Assembly (NCBI GenBank): GCA_030248135.1
Contig: JASANC010003903.1
Span: 1 to 64,000, forward strand
Length of the DNA: 64,000 nucleotides
From: Theristus sp. LFF4_11
Taxonomy: Eukaryota > Nematoda > Chromadorea > Monhysterida > Xyalidae
Direction of reading: 5' to 3'
The notes under the pieces were generated by a model that made no database searches, was not told where the DNA came from, and saw only the letters and a program-made list of their open reading frames with translations. The position numbers and the translations under genes are program-made. Shown one piece after another: positions 23,283 through 36,266 of this stretch. The number at the start of each line of letters is the position of its first letter. The stretch's first letter is position 1.

Positions 23283-24914
23283 TAATGTTCCGACCGAGAG
23301 AGATGCAAATTTATTCAGGCACACCGTAGTTGAGTTACTTACAGCTCACACACGGCAAATATGAAATTTTCTGCGGAGTAGCACACATAAATTTGTTATA
23401 GTCGTTAAACGTTCAAACAACGCAATATTGGTGCACTCTGCAATTTCTCCGGAATTCTAAGTTTCGCAAATTATGCAGATACATGCATGTACAAGCAGCA
23501 GACGAAAATTATGCGGGCTTGATTTGATTTATCGATCATAGTGGCCATTTGTTGCAGATTGCAAATGCAACCGTAACAATACATCACCACCTACTTGTTC
23601 AAATGTACAATGTATCCGAATCTATCGTCCCATGGGATTCAAAGCACGAAAAAATGCAGTTACTGAACGCACGAATGGCGCGCCTTTACATTCGTTATCA
23701 AATCAGTCCCATGATGACGACACACAGAGACTCTTTCTGGTGATAAATGGGCGAAAGGGGAACACGATGGAACTGCACGCACGGCACGAAAACCGAAAAA
23801 CACGCGCTACACCATGAAGGGAGTTTATTTGCGTGGGATGTGAGCGACACTTTTCAGACTGACAACCCAATCATTGGCACAAAACATGCACGCGGAGTTC
23901 TTTTTTCTGTATTTCGGGAGTTCCGAAATAAAGTTACAATCGGTATTTTAGAAGAGCTCTGGCCACAGTACAAATAGCCAGTACTGAAGCCTTGAATACA
24001 GCAATAACTTTTTTTGCATGCTCCCGCACTTCGCCATCCGTTCCAATATCGTTTCAGTGTTTAGTATTCAGGCTTAGCTTAGGTTAAAACGTAGACTGGA
24101 ATTTGAAAAACTTAAAGGAGGGCCAGTGAACTGGTAAACTACCAAAAGTAATCTCATGCTACGTGTCCAAGTTGCGCCGAATAAAAAAACCTGACGTCAT
24201 AATATTTTCTCTCAGCTCAGTTCTTTTTTTAAACGCCCACGTGGCCTTACGGATATGGGCCGGTAATTTCAAAATGCGCTTTGCGGGTTTTTCGGTTTGC
24301 GTGTTTTTTATCGGTTCGCAACCTTGATTTGTTTGTTGCGCAACAGTGAGCGTATTCTTGCCTGTCAATTCCTACTCCATTAGAAGTACGGATGTCTCTA
24401 AAAAACGAACCTTCACTGACTGACAAGTCTCAATTGACTTTACGATCGTGTCGACACCCGGCATATAGCTACGGTTAAATAGATCGGCATGTACTATCTT
24501 TTATTTAGGCCCCGAGACTCAATGCGTGCATGGATAGATAAGCGGTTTCGTGCACGAGTTATCCGACTCCCCTAAATAGTTCCGAGTTATTTGGGCGATT
24601 TTGAATTGCCACATAAAGACTGAAACTAGTTTCCTTTCTACGTCCCACGCCAGTGAGTCGCAGAACCTAAAAACATGATAATACGTACGGTATTTGATAC
24701 CGTGGGTGTACTTGTTCGCTACTGACTACACTAAGAGAAGCCAAAAACACTTTGTGCAAAATAAGTTCTCATCGCTCAATGAAAAAAAAATCACCAAGCA
24801 CTGGACCAACATTCACAATTGCGACTTCAGTTTTTGTTGCAAGTTTCGCGCCTTTTTTCTTAACGTGGATGTGTTCCTTTATTTGAGAACCTAATTTCCA
24901 AGACCTGTAACAGT

Positions 24915-25000
24915 TCTGCCTGGTGTCCGTCGCACTGACGAGCCAGGGGCATCGCGGCATGCGTCTACACGTGACGGAAACGCAAGCAGCGCGAACTTTA
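24915..25000 (-). repeat. Dispersed repeat family, inverted copy 3
   Basis: Reverse complement shares the GCGCTGCTTGCG/TTTCCGTCACGTG...GACGCATGCCGCGATGCC layout with copies at 6883 and 15279, but is diverged. Confidence 0.4.
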
Positions 25001-27339
25001 TGTGTTTTGTTACTCTGAAAACACTGTCAAAAACGTCATTGTTAACGTGCCAACTGCCAATGGCTTTCAATTCAGCACAATATTTACCTGTGATCATCAA
25101 GGAGGATGATTTTTGAAAGTACTTACACACTGGTCAATTAATAACAAACGTTGGAAAGATATTGTGAACAAGACCAAATACGGTTGACTGTACTACTCGG
25201 CAACCTCAACACAGTTTGCGCATCCCAATGTGCACCACCACCAAACCAACAAGCTGTTTATGATGCCTTTTAGAGACTCAATAGATTTCCGTTTCGACTC
25301 CGGTTACGCACGCGTGATGCGGTTCAAAAGATCTTGTTTGCCCGGTTTTTTTTATTTTGCTGTTGTTCCTTATACTTAACCGCTTTTCAATCGATTGGAT
25401 ACGTTGGAACTCACATCAATTAAACTCATGGTATGATGCTGATGCTGAACAGACACTATTTTTACAAGTGTGAGTTTGCTCGTGTCGTAAAATAATGTTT
25501 TTTGCAGGATTTTTCTTTGTCTTCTCTGTATGAAAAGTTCAAATTAACTGAAATTAATAATAAGCAATGGCTCTCTGCAATATTATATCCAGCATTGTCT
25601 ATTCTTTTGCAACAAATTTCGTGTCTGTTAAAACTCTTTCATTAGCACGCACGCACCATATAAATCATTACACGTCATAAAAATTGTATCCCGCCACTCG
25701 TTTATGACTATTTTTGAAAGCTAATATTTTCTCAGACACATTCCGAAACAGCAAATATAGTGTAGTCCCGCAACAGGCAGGCGCCTCCATTTCTAGAAAT
25801 CTACCGTTCAGTTCAAAGTTTTATTGAAATTCACCAGACACTGTTAAAACTCCAGTTAATACTTTGCAGTTACTGCACTATATTTAACCGTTGTATCTGA
25901 TATTACTCCTGAAAAAAGGTACATATTTGAGTTCCTATGGTCACCGATAAATACAGGTTCATCAAACCGGACTGAGAAAATGCATACAACAACCCCTTTA
26001 CTGCTTATTCCACAAAACCATGCCTTGAAAATAACTTTGTCTAAACTATCGATATCTAAAACGCCTATATATACGTACGCAATGAGGATTTTAATGCCAG
26101 TGATACAAAAAACAACTTTGGACTCTGAGCACAACGCTCGCAATACACGTGTGACTTCACGAATTACCCGTTTAGCTCCTTGTATCCAATCATAATTTTG
26201 CTTGCCAGCCATTCTTATGAGAGATTCCATTAGAAAGAACTGCACGTACATATACTACTGCGAATGGCAACTGTGAATTGACTGTACGGGAGCGAAGAGA
26301 GGAAACTAATACACATTGGTTCGCTTTTGAAACTAAACTAGAAAACGAGTTTACTGAACCGTAACGAATGGTGCTACCCTGCGTGCCCGTCGACCCATGT
26401 CTGGTTCAGCCGATTGAATACTTTATAACATCAACATCAAAACCTCGTACCTACCGTATCGCCTACTTGTATCTAGATATGTGCATGTTGTATTATTGAA
26501 TGGAATAAGCTTGATTGGTTTATACATGTATACATTGTTCGGGAAAAAGTAGATTCGTTGGCTAGTTCAACATCATTTAGATGTTATTATGGGTACAAGC
26601 AGAAGGTAAGCAACTGGATGACAGGACACTTCTCATGCGTAATGAAGAAAAGATCGTGTCGAGACCAAACTCATGGTAGCACATCAAAAGCCAGCCTTGG
26701 TTTTTATTTCAACCTTCGACTGATTATAAGGGTATCGAAAATTGCATAAATTGCTTATTCTGCGCCAGCGCTCGTAGACGCCAGTAAAAAACAGTCTGTC
26801 AAATACCGTAAAGTCGCATATAAGGTCTCCTTATATAATTTTGAAAATCAAAAATTTCTGAAAAAAGTGGAATTTCGTGTGACAACCTTATAAGTGGGAG
26901 GAGGTCTTATAAAACGAACACTGGGGATTCCGGACCTTATAAACGGGGTAGGATTTCGACAAAGTCAATTTGCGGTACGAGTGGCTGCTCACCACCCACC
27001 CACAAGACTGTATCTTTTCATCAATCACCCTTAAACGAGTACTCAAAACTTCAATTTCCCGTTTTTCAGTTCCGAGTTCTTCAGTCGACCACCAACCCGC
27101 CCACTTCTTCAACAAGTGTCTGTTACTTTTTTTAAATGATATTAATAACTTATTGCGTCATAGTGACTCGTCTTAATTTTTTGCGACAAACAGCTGTTTT
27201 TATTAGTGACAACTTCATTATTCTGAAAACTTGCACATACATACAGTTATAGTGTTCATAATCTTCCATGTGGTTCATATTTGGCGGAGCCAGATTTGAT
27301 TGAATGTTTGCCCCGGGTCGCGCCGGAATATGGTCCGCA

Positions 27340-27470
27340 CATAGATTAAAATAATTTTATTTGCGAGAAAGATTCTGATTAGTTTTGTTTTTTATGTTCT
27401 TCCACAAATTGGTCATCAGATTACGGTACGTTGTGCTGATTTCAAATTGCCGCGCAGTCGGAAACCGCGA
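27340..27470 (+). repeat. Paired upstream repeat, copy 1
   Basis: Shares ATTAAAATAATTTTA, TTCTGATTAGTTTTG, GATGTTCTT-like and TTGCCGCGCAGT blocks, in order, with 29610-29735. Confidence 0.6.
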
Positions 27471-29609
27471 AATATCTTCCCTAACTGTGCATGCAATTGC
27501 ATAAGTGCGACACGTTCAATAAGAATGATAATACAATTAACGTGTGTGCATGTAGCCGAACAAGACAGCTAATTCTAATATACTGTAGCTCTAGCTATAT
27601 AGATCCGTTCTCGTCAACTTCCTAAATGTCCACAGTTCGCGGGTGACTCAAATAGAAAACATCAGCAAAAGTTTGGCCCTGCTTTTTGGAATAAGCAACA
27701 AATATTTTCGCGAAGCTTGCGGGTAAACAAACAACTAAAACTTATTGGTTCGTTTTAACGGCAATGGATTTCCGTGGCTTGAACGTCTCTCATGAGACTT
27801 TCGCGGGACGAGCGCTGTTTGTGTTGCACTTTTTTTGTTGTATTCCGTTTAACTGACGCATAAAACCTACGGTCCGAGTCTCATGTGGCATCTTGCAAAC
27901 GCAGTAAGACAGCTGCACACAACAAACCAACGCATTTTTGGGGCGATTGTTGTCCATAAACACTGTATGTACTGTATTTCATTCGAAAAAGTAGTTTTTT
28001 AAGCAAAGATAACTGGTAGGAAAATGAGGCGAAACAATGATAAATGGTTCAATTTGTATTCGCAGTGGTGTCACACTCAACTAGATTTGTGTAAAAGTTT
28101 AGTTCGTATGGCTTGTTTATTTTTCTCTGTTTGTTGCATTCCATGGTTTAACCGACCACCTTAAACTACATGTACGTCCAAATCGAAAGAGTTAAAATGC
28201 TCAGCTCCGGTACTCAAATATTTTTGGTGTTTCTTTGTCTCAATAATGTCGCACCTCTAACCATTCTTTTCAGAAATCTTTTTTTAATTGCTTGTACTTG
28301 AAACCTTAGATTCGGCTCAAGTATCATGAACTTTCTTTCATTTTTGTTATATCATCATCGTACCGCACCATAAATTTTTCCCGTTTAACGAATCGAGAAG
28401 TTGCAAGACATTATCGGTCTGAGTGTGTCGCATGTTTTCAACCAAACACGTCACGGTCATGCTCATTTACATCAATGTCTAAGCGAATTATTTCCTTGTT
28501 ACAAAGTTCAGTTCCGTCAATTTAGCCGCAAAAACAGGCCACCAGTGTTCTGTCAATGACAATGTTGCATTTTGTTTTAAAAGATGTCTGTAATTGAATA
28601 CGATACTTGTGTATCTGACATGTCTTTAAAGAAACAATGTTCTGTTACTTTACTGACAGCTCGTCACAAACACATGGATTATGAACTATCTAGATAAGTA
28701 CCAGCAGCTAGCATTGCAACACGAAGCTTTAAGCCAAACCTTCATGCCTGAGGAGCATGCAGGTTTTACTTGTTATCCTGTGTCAAGATCATCAACGATT
28801 ATTACCAAAACATTGTTCTCGTTTTTTAATAACACTTAGTTCTAACGCCAAGTGGTTAAAAAAACCCAGCTGATCGTTAGATGTGGCTTTGCTGCGACTT
28901 ACACACACGTACAGCATGACAACAACGTACTGTTTGTGTCGGACTATTTTCTGAGACATTTATTCATTTAATATTCGACGGTTAATTGACTTTTTTCAAT
29001 GCGATTCAAGCTATTTTTAATGTTGGCATTTATCCGACCCATGTGGCCCACAAGGATGTTATAATCGATTTTCTAGCAAGCAACAGGATAAAGCAAAAGA
29101 ATTTTCAGTTTGCAAATGATAAATAAACTAACGGTATTCATTTCCACGAATGGCGTGTCGATAGCAACGCGTTGCTTTGTTTGTTGTTTGAAAACTCAAA
29201 AAACCAGAAATAATGCTGCGTGGGTCGGATGAGACGAGACGCTGGACTCTACATCGTCATTGATGCATTATCAGCTACTGTACAGTATTTCCATTGTCTT
29301 ATTTTACTTTTTTCATTTAATAACAATTCAGTATTTGTTATCGACATCACTTTTTCCTAATAAATTTATTGTCTTCTTGAAAACATTTGCAATCTGTTTG
29401 GCAAGAATTTTCGCACATTTAATATGAAGTGTCTATGAACCTCTCTGCAGACTTCAAATAAGCAAACATTGAGTGTGATCTAAAAATAGAAATATCCTCG
29501 TATTATTTTTTTCGTGCTAAGGAGGCGGAGTTATGTTGAATGAAGAGTGGAAAGGCCGCACAGCTGAAAACTGAACGAGCTGCATTGCGCCTGAATGTAG
29601 TCCGAATAT

Positions 29610-29735
29610 GAATTAAAATAATTTTACTCCGTGAAAAAGGTTCTGATTAGTTTTGCATTTGATGTTCTTGCACAAATCTGCTGTCAGAGTACGTTCAGTT
29701 GTGCTGATTTGATATTGCCGCGCAGTAACAAAACA
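29610..29735 (+). repeat. Paired upstream repeat, copy 2
   Basis: Second copy of the 27340-27470 segment, ending about 190 bp before the neuropeptide start codon. Confidence 0.6.
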
Positions 29736-29925
29736 TTTTCTCTATTTAACGAAACAAACGGACTTTACGACGTCACGTTTAATAAGACAGATACACACTC
29801 AAGATATAACGCGTCAAACATCTAACCACTACTTCTGAAACACCCTGTATAAGAGTGCGATAACTTAACATCTGTTTTTTTAACAGGAGTACCGTTGTTT
29901 AGGACTCAATCAATAAACAATAATC

Positions 29926-31372
29926 ATGCAAGCAATACTGTCGTGTGCACTGCTGTTGATCAGTTCGTGGTGTTGTCTACAGCCGACTACAGCATCTCCA
30001 GTAAGCGAAACAAGTTTGCATTGTTGCTTTCTGTTTGCTCGGGGGTGGCTAAAGCTAACTGTGTGAAGTTTCTCTTTTTTACTTTTACTTACTAAAGCCT
30101 TAACTTTGAATTTCAAAGTAAAAAAACACCAAAATGCCTAGCCCAGCCGCTTTTTTCACAGTCGTTTCCCATAATACTCAAAGCGGAATCAAGTGTCCTG
30201 GTGGTGTTACTAGTACAATTGTTCTCATTATGATGTGGATTGAAATAGAAAATTAAAAAAAACCGCTCCCAATAAACCATGCTAACAAAACGTTGACAAA
30301 ACTGATCGACACAAACGTATAAACACCGTGGTTTACCTGAATCTTGAGTCGTATTTTTCAGCCGAAGCGTGTTTTTGTCCAACCGGTGCCCATTCGACAT
30401 GTGTCCGACGACGTTGAGTCGAACTTTCAGATGCCAATGAAACGCGATGTATGTATGTCTTTCGAAAGTTTTTCAAAATTGAATTGAGAAGAAATCTCTT
30501 TGCAGTTGCTGTTGTTGGCATGGCATGGCATGGCATTGCACAAACATGCCCTAGATATCTGAAAAATTTGATCCAGCTTCCAGCTAGAAATATCCCCCCC
30601 CTCCCTCCCCATGGAACAACTGTGATTACAGTCAAACACCAAATTCTAGGCAAATAAGCAGGCGTCTGTAAAGACGCGAGTTTTCCGTCACAGAAAGCAT
30701 GCATCACGCGTTCACCAACCAGTCAGCTGATTGCCTCTAATTTAGAGTTCGACTGTAGACTGGGGCGTTTTTCTCGAATCGTCCAGCAAACGAACCAAAA
30801 ATGAAAAAAACGTCTTCAAACTTGCATAATGCGACAAACGTTTGTTCCAGTCTGCCGCCCCAAGCAGCAAGCAGTTTCTGATCTGGAAGAAAGCCCCGCG
30901 GTACTCGTTGGATTTGATCGATTCTGGGTCTTCGTTCGGAAAGCGTCGATTCAGTGGAGGGCTCGATTTGATCGATGCCGGGCCTTCGTTTGGAAAACGT
31001 CGATTCAGTAGCGGGCTCGACTTGATCGATGCCGGGCCTTCGTTTGGAAAACGCCGATTTAGTGGTGGTCTCGATTTGATCGATGCCGGGCCTTCGTTCG
31101 GGAAACGCCGATTTAGTGGAGGGCTCGATTTGATCGATGCCGGGCCTCCGTTTGGAAAACGCCGATTTAGTGGAGGGCTCGACTTGATCGATGCCGGGCC
31201 TTCGTTCGGCAAACGACGATTCAGTGGAGGGCTCGATTTGATCGATGCCGGGCCTTCGTTCGGAAAGCGACGATTCAGTAGCGGGCTCGATTTGATCGAT
31301 TCGTCGTCGATGTACAGAAAACGGGGCTTCCGATCGCTTGACCTGATTGACAGCAGTCGATGGAGTAAATAG
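29926..31372 (+). CDS. Neuropeptide precursor with tandem amidated peptides
   Basis: Three exons join in phase 0: 29926-30000, 30362-30448 and 30851-31372, giving 226-227 residues. Exon 1 is a signal peptide (MQAILSCALLLISSWCC). Exon 2 is a spacer with KR sites. Exon 3 holds nine tandem peptides separated by KR. The consensus is RFSGGLDLIDAGPSFG before each KR; Gly before KR predicts C-terminal amidation, so the mature form would end in ...GPSF-amide. Repeats 2-7 differ only at Gly/Ser and Ser/Pro positions. The first is APRYSLDLIDSGSSFG. The last two end differently (SSSMYRKR, and SSRWSK at the stop) and lack the amidation Gly. The LDxID core recalls orcokinin/pedal-peptide-type families and the SFGKR ends recall some nematode NLPs, but I cannot assign it. 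Repeat DNA is highly similar, implying recent expansion or conversion. Confidence 0.85.
30627..30757. mobile_element. CAGTC-ended MITE, copy C
   Basis: 131 bp with TA on both sides, left end CAGTCAAACACCAAATTCTA and right end TTTAGAGTTCGACTG. It lies in intron 2 of the neuropeptide gene, about 90 bp before its peptide-coding exon. Confidence 0.75.
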
Positions 31373-31523
31373 AATGCGATTGATTGCATGACGACCACTG
31401 AGCAGCAGCTGCTGCTGCTAATTTCTCGCTTCACTCAAGTTGCGACTGAATTTTCAACTTTTCACGTGTTTATTATTGAAAGATAAACGCGTTTTCTGCA
31501 AAAGGAAGCGAGTTCATGTTACT

Positions 31524-31612
31524 AAAGGCGCATGTATGAAACAGTATTTGATGTTGATGTTAAAACATAGCTGCGCCGTCACTAAATACTACAACATGAA
31601 TGCTCCTTAAGG
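31524..31612. mobile_element. Palindromic MITE, copy 2
   Basis: Inverted arms around AAACAGTATTTGATG and TCACTAAATACTAC, with GCGCATGTATGAA and CATGAATGCTCC outside. It matches the family at 10062, 37524 and 55236. Confidence 0.6.
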
Positions 31613-33048
31613 AAGGTAAAGTGGCAGCTTGTCTCGGTGGTCTGTCTTGCTTGTCTGAAGACCGATCGTGTGCACTTTTTTTTAATCAGAAGTGTTTTGT
31701 TCGTGATGTTTCACTTGCACATCACCACATGCACAAACACACTGGCACCATGTGCTAGTTCGTTAGTGCCACAAAACAAGTATGATATCGCAAAAGTTCG
31801 CACGGTCTCTTTCTTTTCGCAAGTTTAGATATGCCAGATTTTTTTTGGCAGCAAAACATTTGGGTGATGAAACAGTGTGCATTTTTATGCCAAAGAGCGT
31901 GGAGCCATACCAAGCCAGGTTGACACACTGGCTCTGCACAAAGCTGAACATTGGTTAGTCAAAAATATTCGTAAAATTTTATCGTTCAACATTTTGATGA
32001 AACGAAATTCGAATCTCCAAAAGAAAATCGTTTCCGAACAAATTGCTCGCATTTTATTTGGTCTCCAATGATATTTATTGAAATCAAGGTGAATTGAATC
32101 AACGTCAATTGATCAATCGAATGCACCGATTCTGAAAAAAACATGCAAAAATTGGTTGCATCGACTCATGATAAATATGAATTTTGGATTTTGGAACTTC
32201 AAACACCGCACAACAATGAAAGGAATCAAAAAGTCTTGTGTAACTTGCTCAAGTACATTTTTCTGATCCGCAACGCACCGTTGCAGACACAAAACACCAT
32301 CTTTGCGTGCAAATGGAACTCGCTGATTGGCTGCATTCAAATTGGGCACGCTGACGTGTCGCACAAACAAGATGCAGCTATTCAGCTGACAAATTTTTGA
32401 ATGCATTAACTGGCAAAAGCTAAGCGTTTGATTGGAAAAAAATCAATGCATTGCGTCAAGGCACAACAACAAAATATCAGCAGAACTCAACGAGAAAAGA
32501 TACCGTAAATGCACAAAGATTTGACAACCGAATCGCAAATTCGTGAATAATAAAAAATAGAAAAAATGGAATAACAACAACAACAACAACCCCGCCGCTG
32601 CGGTTCTGACACTTTTCGAACACAACTTGAAAGAAAGGAAACGTGGATTGCAGTTAGGCAAACAAAAACCAAATATACAAGAAGCTGAATATACAATATA
32701 CTACAATAATATACAATGAACAATGAAAGTCACAGAAACAGACAGATTTCCCTTAAATCACATCAGAGAAGCATATCGAACCAATCAAACATCTCAACAT
32801 CAGATCAAAACTCAGCCAGAGTCCAGAAAAAGAATCGAAATGAAAAGGCACCTTGATCAGCTGACACAGCACGTCCGGAAAACAGAGTCTAAGTGGTAAA
32901 AAGAAATATGACAACTCAGACGACACCAGACACCAAAAAGAAATCGCACCAGAACACGCTCCAAACACACTCACAGTAAACAGTTCGTCTTTAAATTAAG
33001 CAGCATTTCAAATTTTGAACAGCGTTGCCCTATACTGCATTCATTCAT
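31613..33048. other. Intergenic, neuropeptide to golgin-45
   Basis: No supportable gene. One CCAAT-type block (CGCTGATTGGCTGCATTC) lies near 32319-32337. The two flanking genes converge here. Confidence 0.45.
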
Positions 33049-33054
33049 TTTATT
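33049..33054 (-). terminator. Polyadenylation signal of the golgin-45 gene
   Basis: AATAAA on the minus strand (TTTATT on plus), 66 nt after the stop codon at 33121. Confidence 0.6.
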
Positions 33055-33120
33055 TCACAAGAATGCAGGATGTTCCGCTAGACTGTTGTTCGCATGTTCA
33101 CCGTTGCAACGACCAACCAA

Positions 33121-36100
33121 TCAAAGCAGCTTGATCTCGCGGCCGTGACAGCGGCGACAGCAGGCGATCGTCAGATTGCGGTGGACGCAGTTCGGCGGCA
33201 CGCCCATCAGGCGCGTCTGCCGTTCGGCGGCACTCAGCGATCGCAGCTTGTCGCACGGACTCGACGCGTACCACGACGAAACGTCGACGTGCACGAACTG
33301 CAGTGGGGATGGGGCGCAACACTCATCGGGGTTTTCAGACTTTAGCATACGCTGTGTTCTGGACAGTTTTTTGTTATTAGACTTGTTAAGGCGGAAACAC
33401 CATTTAGTTTTTCGTCCGTACGCACAAACGTCGTTCTAAATCCCGTGCGCAAACTAATCGTGTCCGTAATGCATTAAGATAGCACACACGACACGATTTC
33501 TAAATCGCGTGGCCATTTTTTACGTGTCGTGTCCGTGCGTACGCACAAAAAACTAATTGCTAAACGCGCCTTTAGAGAAACGAAGACGTATCGGTGGCTC
33601 AGGCTGGGACGTCTCCTAACAACCTGAAACCATTTCACCCAAAAAGGCAGACCACCCATGGCGACCCACCTGATTCGCAGCCAACTCCACTGACGTGAGC
33701 GCCCCACTTCTCGGCGTGTTCACGTCTCCAACACCAACAGCGCTCGCCGCGTCGAGTTTCAATCGTGTCTCTGCCAATCGATTGCATAGCTCGTTGATTG
33801 TCTCGACCATGGCATCACTGGTTTGAATATTTTCCACTGAATCGTGCGGCGACTGTTCGCCCGAGATGCGGCGAAGATTCCTGAAAGACATTTTGAAAGA
33901 AAAAAACGTTTTACAAAGCCAAAAATTGAATCGAATCGAACGTTGCGTTGATTGATGTATTTTTCAACGTGAATAATCCCCGGTGCTAACGATACATCTT
34001 TCCACTCATCACGAACTGTGCACGCACAACAACCAAACTGCAAAACGCCACCGCCACCAGCGCCCCACCTCAATGCCACACTGAGCAGCACGTTGTGCCG
34101 GTGTGTTTGCTGCAGCAACGCGCTGAGCATCAGTTGCGCGCGACGACATTGGTCAATGAGAAAGGTACGCCAGCCCACCAGCTCGTCCATCATGACGCTG
34201 AGAAAAAACAGGAATGATTTTATTTTTGAAGAGTTTTGCTTTTGGAGAAAAAAGTCCGAGTATTTCAGACCTTTTTTGCTATTGTCGTTTTCAGAGTTCT
34301 GCGACTCTCTGCATGCATAGACAGATAGGAAATTTCACGCTTGTGGCGGCAGTACAAAGTCGATTAAACAACCCAAGTCCCTGAGATTTACGGCAGAGCC
34401 ACTTTTGGCAATTTTGTATTGCCCGCATCAAAGGATTTAAAAAAATGGTTGCTGTGCTTCCGGGTCAAAAACGACCCTTTGCTTTTCACGGGAAACGGTT
34501 CTGTTTTCCACTGCAAAACCGGGCCTTTATAAAAGCAAGGATGGATGAGCATCACTAGCACTACCACCGACCTGGTCGCGAGAAACTTCGACCGCCACAA
34601 GTCCGCCTGTATCACCAATTGGTCGACGTGTTGCTCAGCACGCGACGCCTGTCGTGTGTAGTGATCGATGTTGCTCGCTAGACGCACCTGGAATATTTGA
34701 AGAAAAACTGTATTTTGTTGATTCAAATCTTCGTGACACAGGCTGGCACAAACGGATATCGTTTGGCTGCCGAAGGGCTTGTTAGCAACTTTAGATGGTA
34801 CTACTACACGACCACAATGGCAAAGTACATGAATTGAACTGTTTGTCTGTCAAAAAACAGGTTCGATGTTTTCTTTGTTTTGATACACACCTGATGTCAC
34901 ATCGTCACCCTCATGGTCTGGTGGTAGTGTTAGGCTATTGTCTGTGCGTTCGATGGATCGAGCACCGCCGAGGGGTGTATAGGCACTTACTGATGGGCAC
35001 CCTCACGAAGGCGTTCTGTACACTTTTCTGGGTTACTCAGCCCTGGCTAAAAACATCGCCTGAAGCACTCAACAACAACAAACTGATGGCGTTTTTTTCT
35101 TTTTTCATAAAATTTCCAGCTGCTGCACCTTATCTTCACTGAGCGACTCGACGTGCGTTTGCAAATCATCGCCCATTGTCGCGACCAACAGACGTTTCAG
35201 CTCGGTATTCACCTGAATTGGATGCCTGATCACGATAGAAAAATAATCATTCAAAAAACACAAACGCGAGCTATTGTGTCGTGCGTATGTTTATTGATTG
35301 GAGGTGAAATTCAAGTGAATCAGATGTACGAAACGCTTTAACCTTGGTTTCTTCAACCGAACACCAAAAAGTTGAACTGTAAGTCAGAGGCGAATCAGCT
35401 GACTGCTGGTTTTGAATTGTAAACGATTGATTCAGCTTGCCCAATACAGCTATTCTGCATGCCACATTGTACAAAATAGCAAATCCAGTTGCACCGTTCC
35501 ACACTGCTTCTCAAAACCGCAAAAACAACAGTTTTAGCACCTTCGTTTGAACGGCCAGCTGATCTTCCAACGCCTGCTTCTCAACACAAAGGCGTTCGTT
35601 CGCCAGTCGAAAGTCGCAAATCACCCGTTGCACGTTTTCACCGTCACATTCCGGTGATCTCCGCGCGCCAACGTCGCCTTTCTCTGCAGTTTCAGCCTGA
35701 TTTCTCGCCAGTTCCGTCGTCGTCGGCTGACTGATCACCGGATCCGCAGGCGGCGGATCGAGCAGCCCATTGCTGGAACGTCGTCGTCGTTGGTCGTGTC
35801 TCATTTCGTCGATGAAATTCGAATCCGAATCCTCGCGTTGTCGTTCCCGTTCGTGCGGTGGTTTCGCGTCGCATTTCCGATGTTGTTGTCGCCGGCTCAT
35901 CGTCGTGGCGACACCAGCAAGCTTGTACGGCGTCACGACAGCGGCAGATTCACGCGACTGCGAGCATCGACCGTCATCCGACGCTTTATTCGTTTTTGTG
36001 CCGGTTTTGGCGTTAAAATCATCGAGTTTCGGCGTCGAAGCGGCGGAAAACGACCGAGAGAATTTGGGCGTCGGCGGCGTTTTCGTCGAGCGTTTTCTCC

Positions 36101-36266
36101 CGACGGCCGCCTTGTACGGCTCCCACGGAATGGAGCGGACGGCACGACGATTCAGTTTTGTCGTTGTTTCATCGTCGTCGCCGGCTTCTCCACGTCGATC
36201 GAGCTCGTACGATAACGACGCCCGATGATCGTCCAGTGGACGATTTGCGCTGCTTTCATGAGCCAT
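33121..36266 (-). CDS. BLZF1: Golgin-45 (basic leucine zipper nuclear factor 1)
   Basis: Six exons on the minus strand: 36266-35541, 35212-35129, 34687-34572, 34197-34069, 33880-33670 and 33297-33121. Phases all fit and give 480 residues (human about 400). Golgin-45 is a coiled-coil Golgi matrix protein that binds Rab2 and GRASP55. The first exon codes a basic, Ser/Thr-rich tail. Conserved blocks are VNTELKRLLVATMGDDLQ (human has a near-identical ELKKLLVASVGDDLQ), the ADLWRSKFLATRSVMMDEL block (human CDVWRSKFLASRVMADEL) and the C-terminal NLTIACCRRCHGREIKLL, matching the human Cys-rich end with its hydrophobic PDZ-type terminus. The start is the first ATG after a good acceptor at 36285, 18 nt upstream, which could be a trans-splice site. 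The next gene upstream on the same strand is the DUF2358 gene. Confidence 0.9.

Larger units (their letters stand above)
23287..29925. other. Long gene-poor region
   Basis: About 6.6 kb with no exon chain I can support on either strand; ORFs are short and lack splice-phase partners. It holds an inverted, diverged copy of the dispersed repeat at 24915-25000 and a pair of related segments at 27340-27470 and 29610-29735. The 3' end contains the likely promoter and an acceptor (TTTTTTTAACAG, ending 29886) just upstream of the neuropeptide ATG. Distal regulatory sequence cannot be judged from one genome. Confidence 0.5.

Noticed and set aside
30742..31434. Long minus-strand ORF (230 codons) over the peptide repeats
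   Set aside because: It is the antisense shadow of the tandem repeat; the plus strand has a signal peptide exon, matching splice phases and dibasic cleavage sites.
35770..36228. Plus-strand ORFs opposite golgin-45 exon 1
   Set aside because: Antisense shadows of a GC-rich coding exon with low-complexity Arg/Ser composition.
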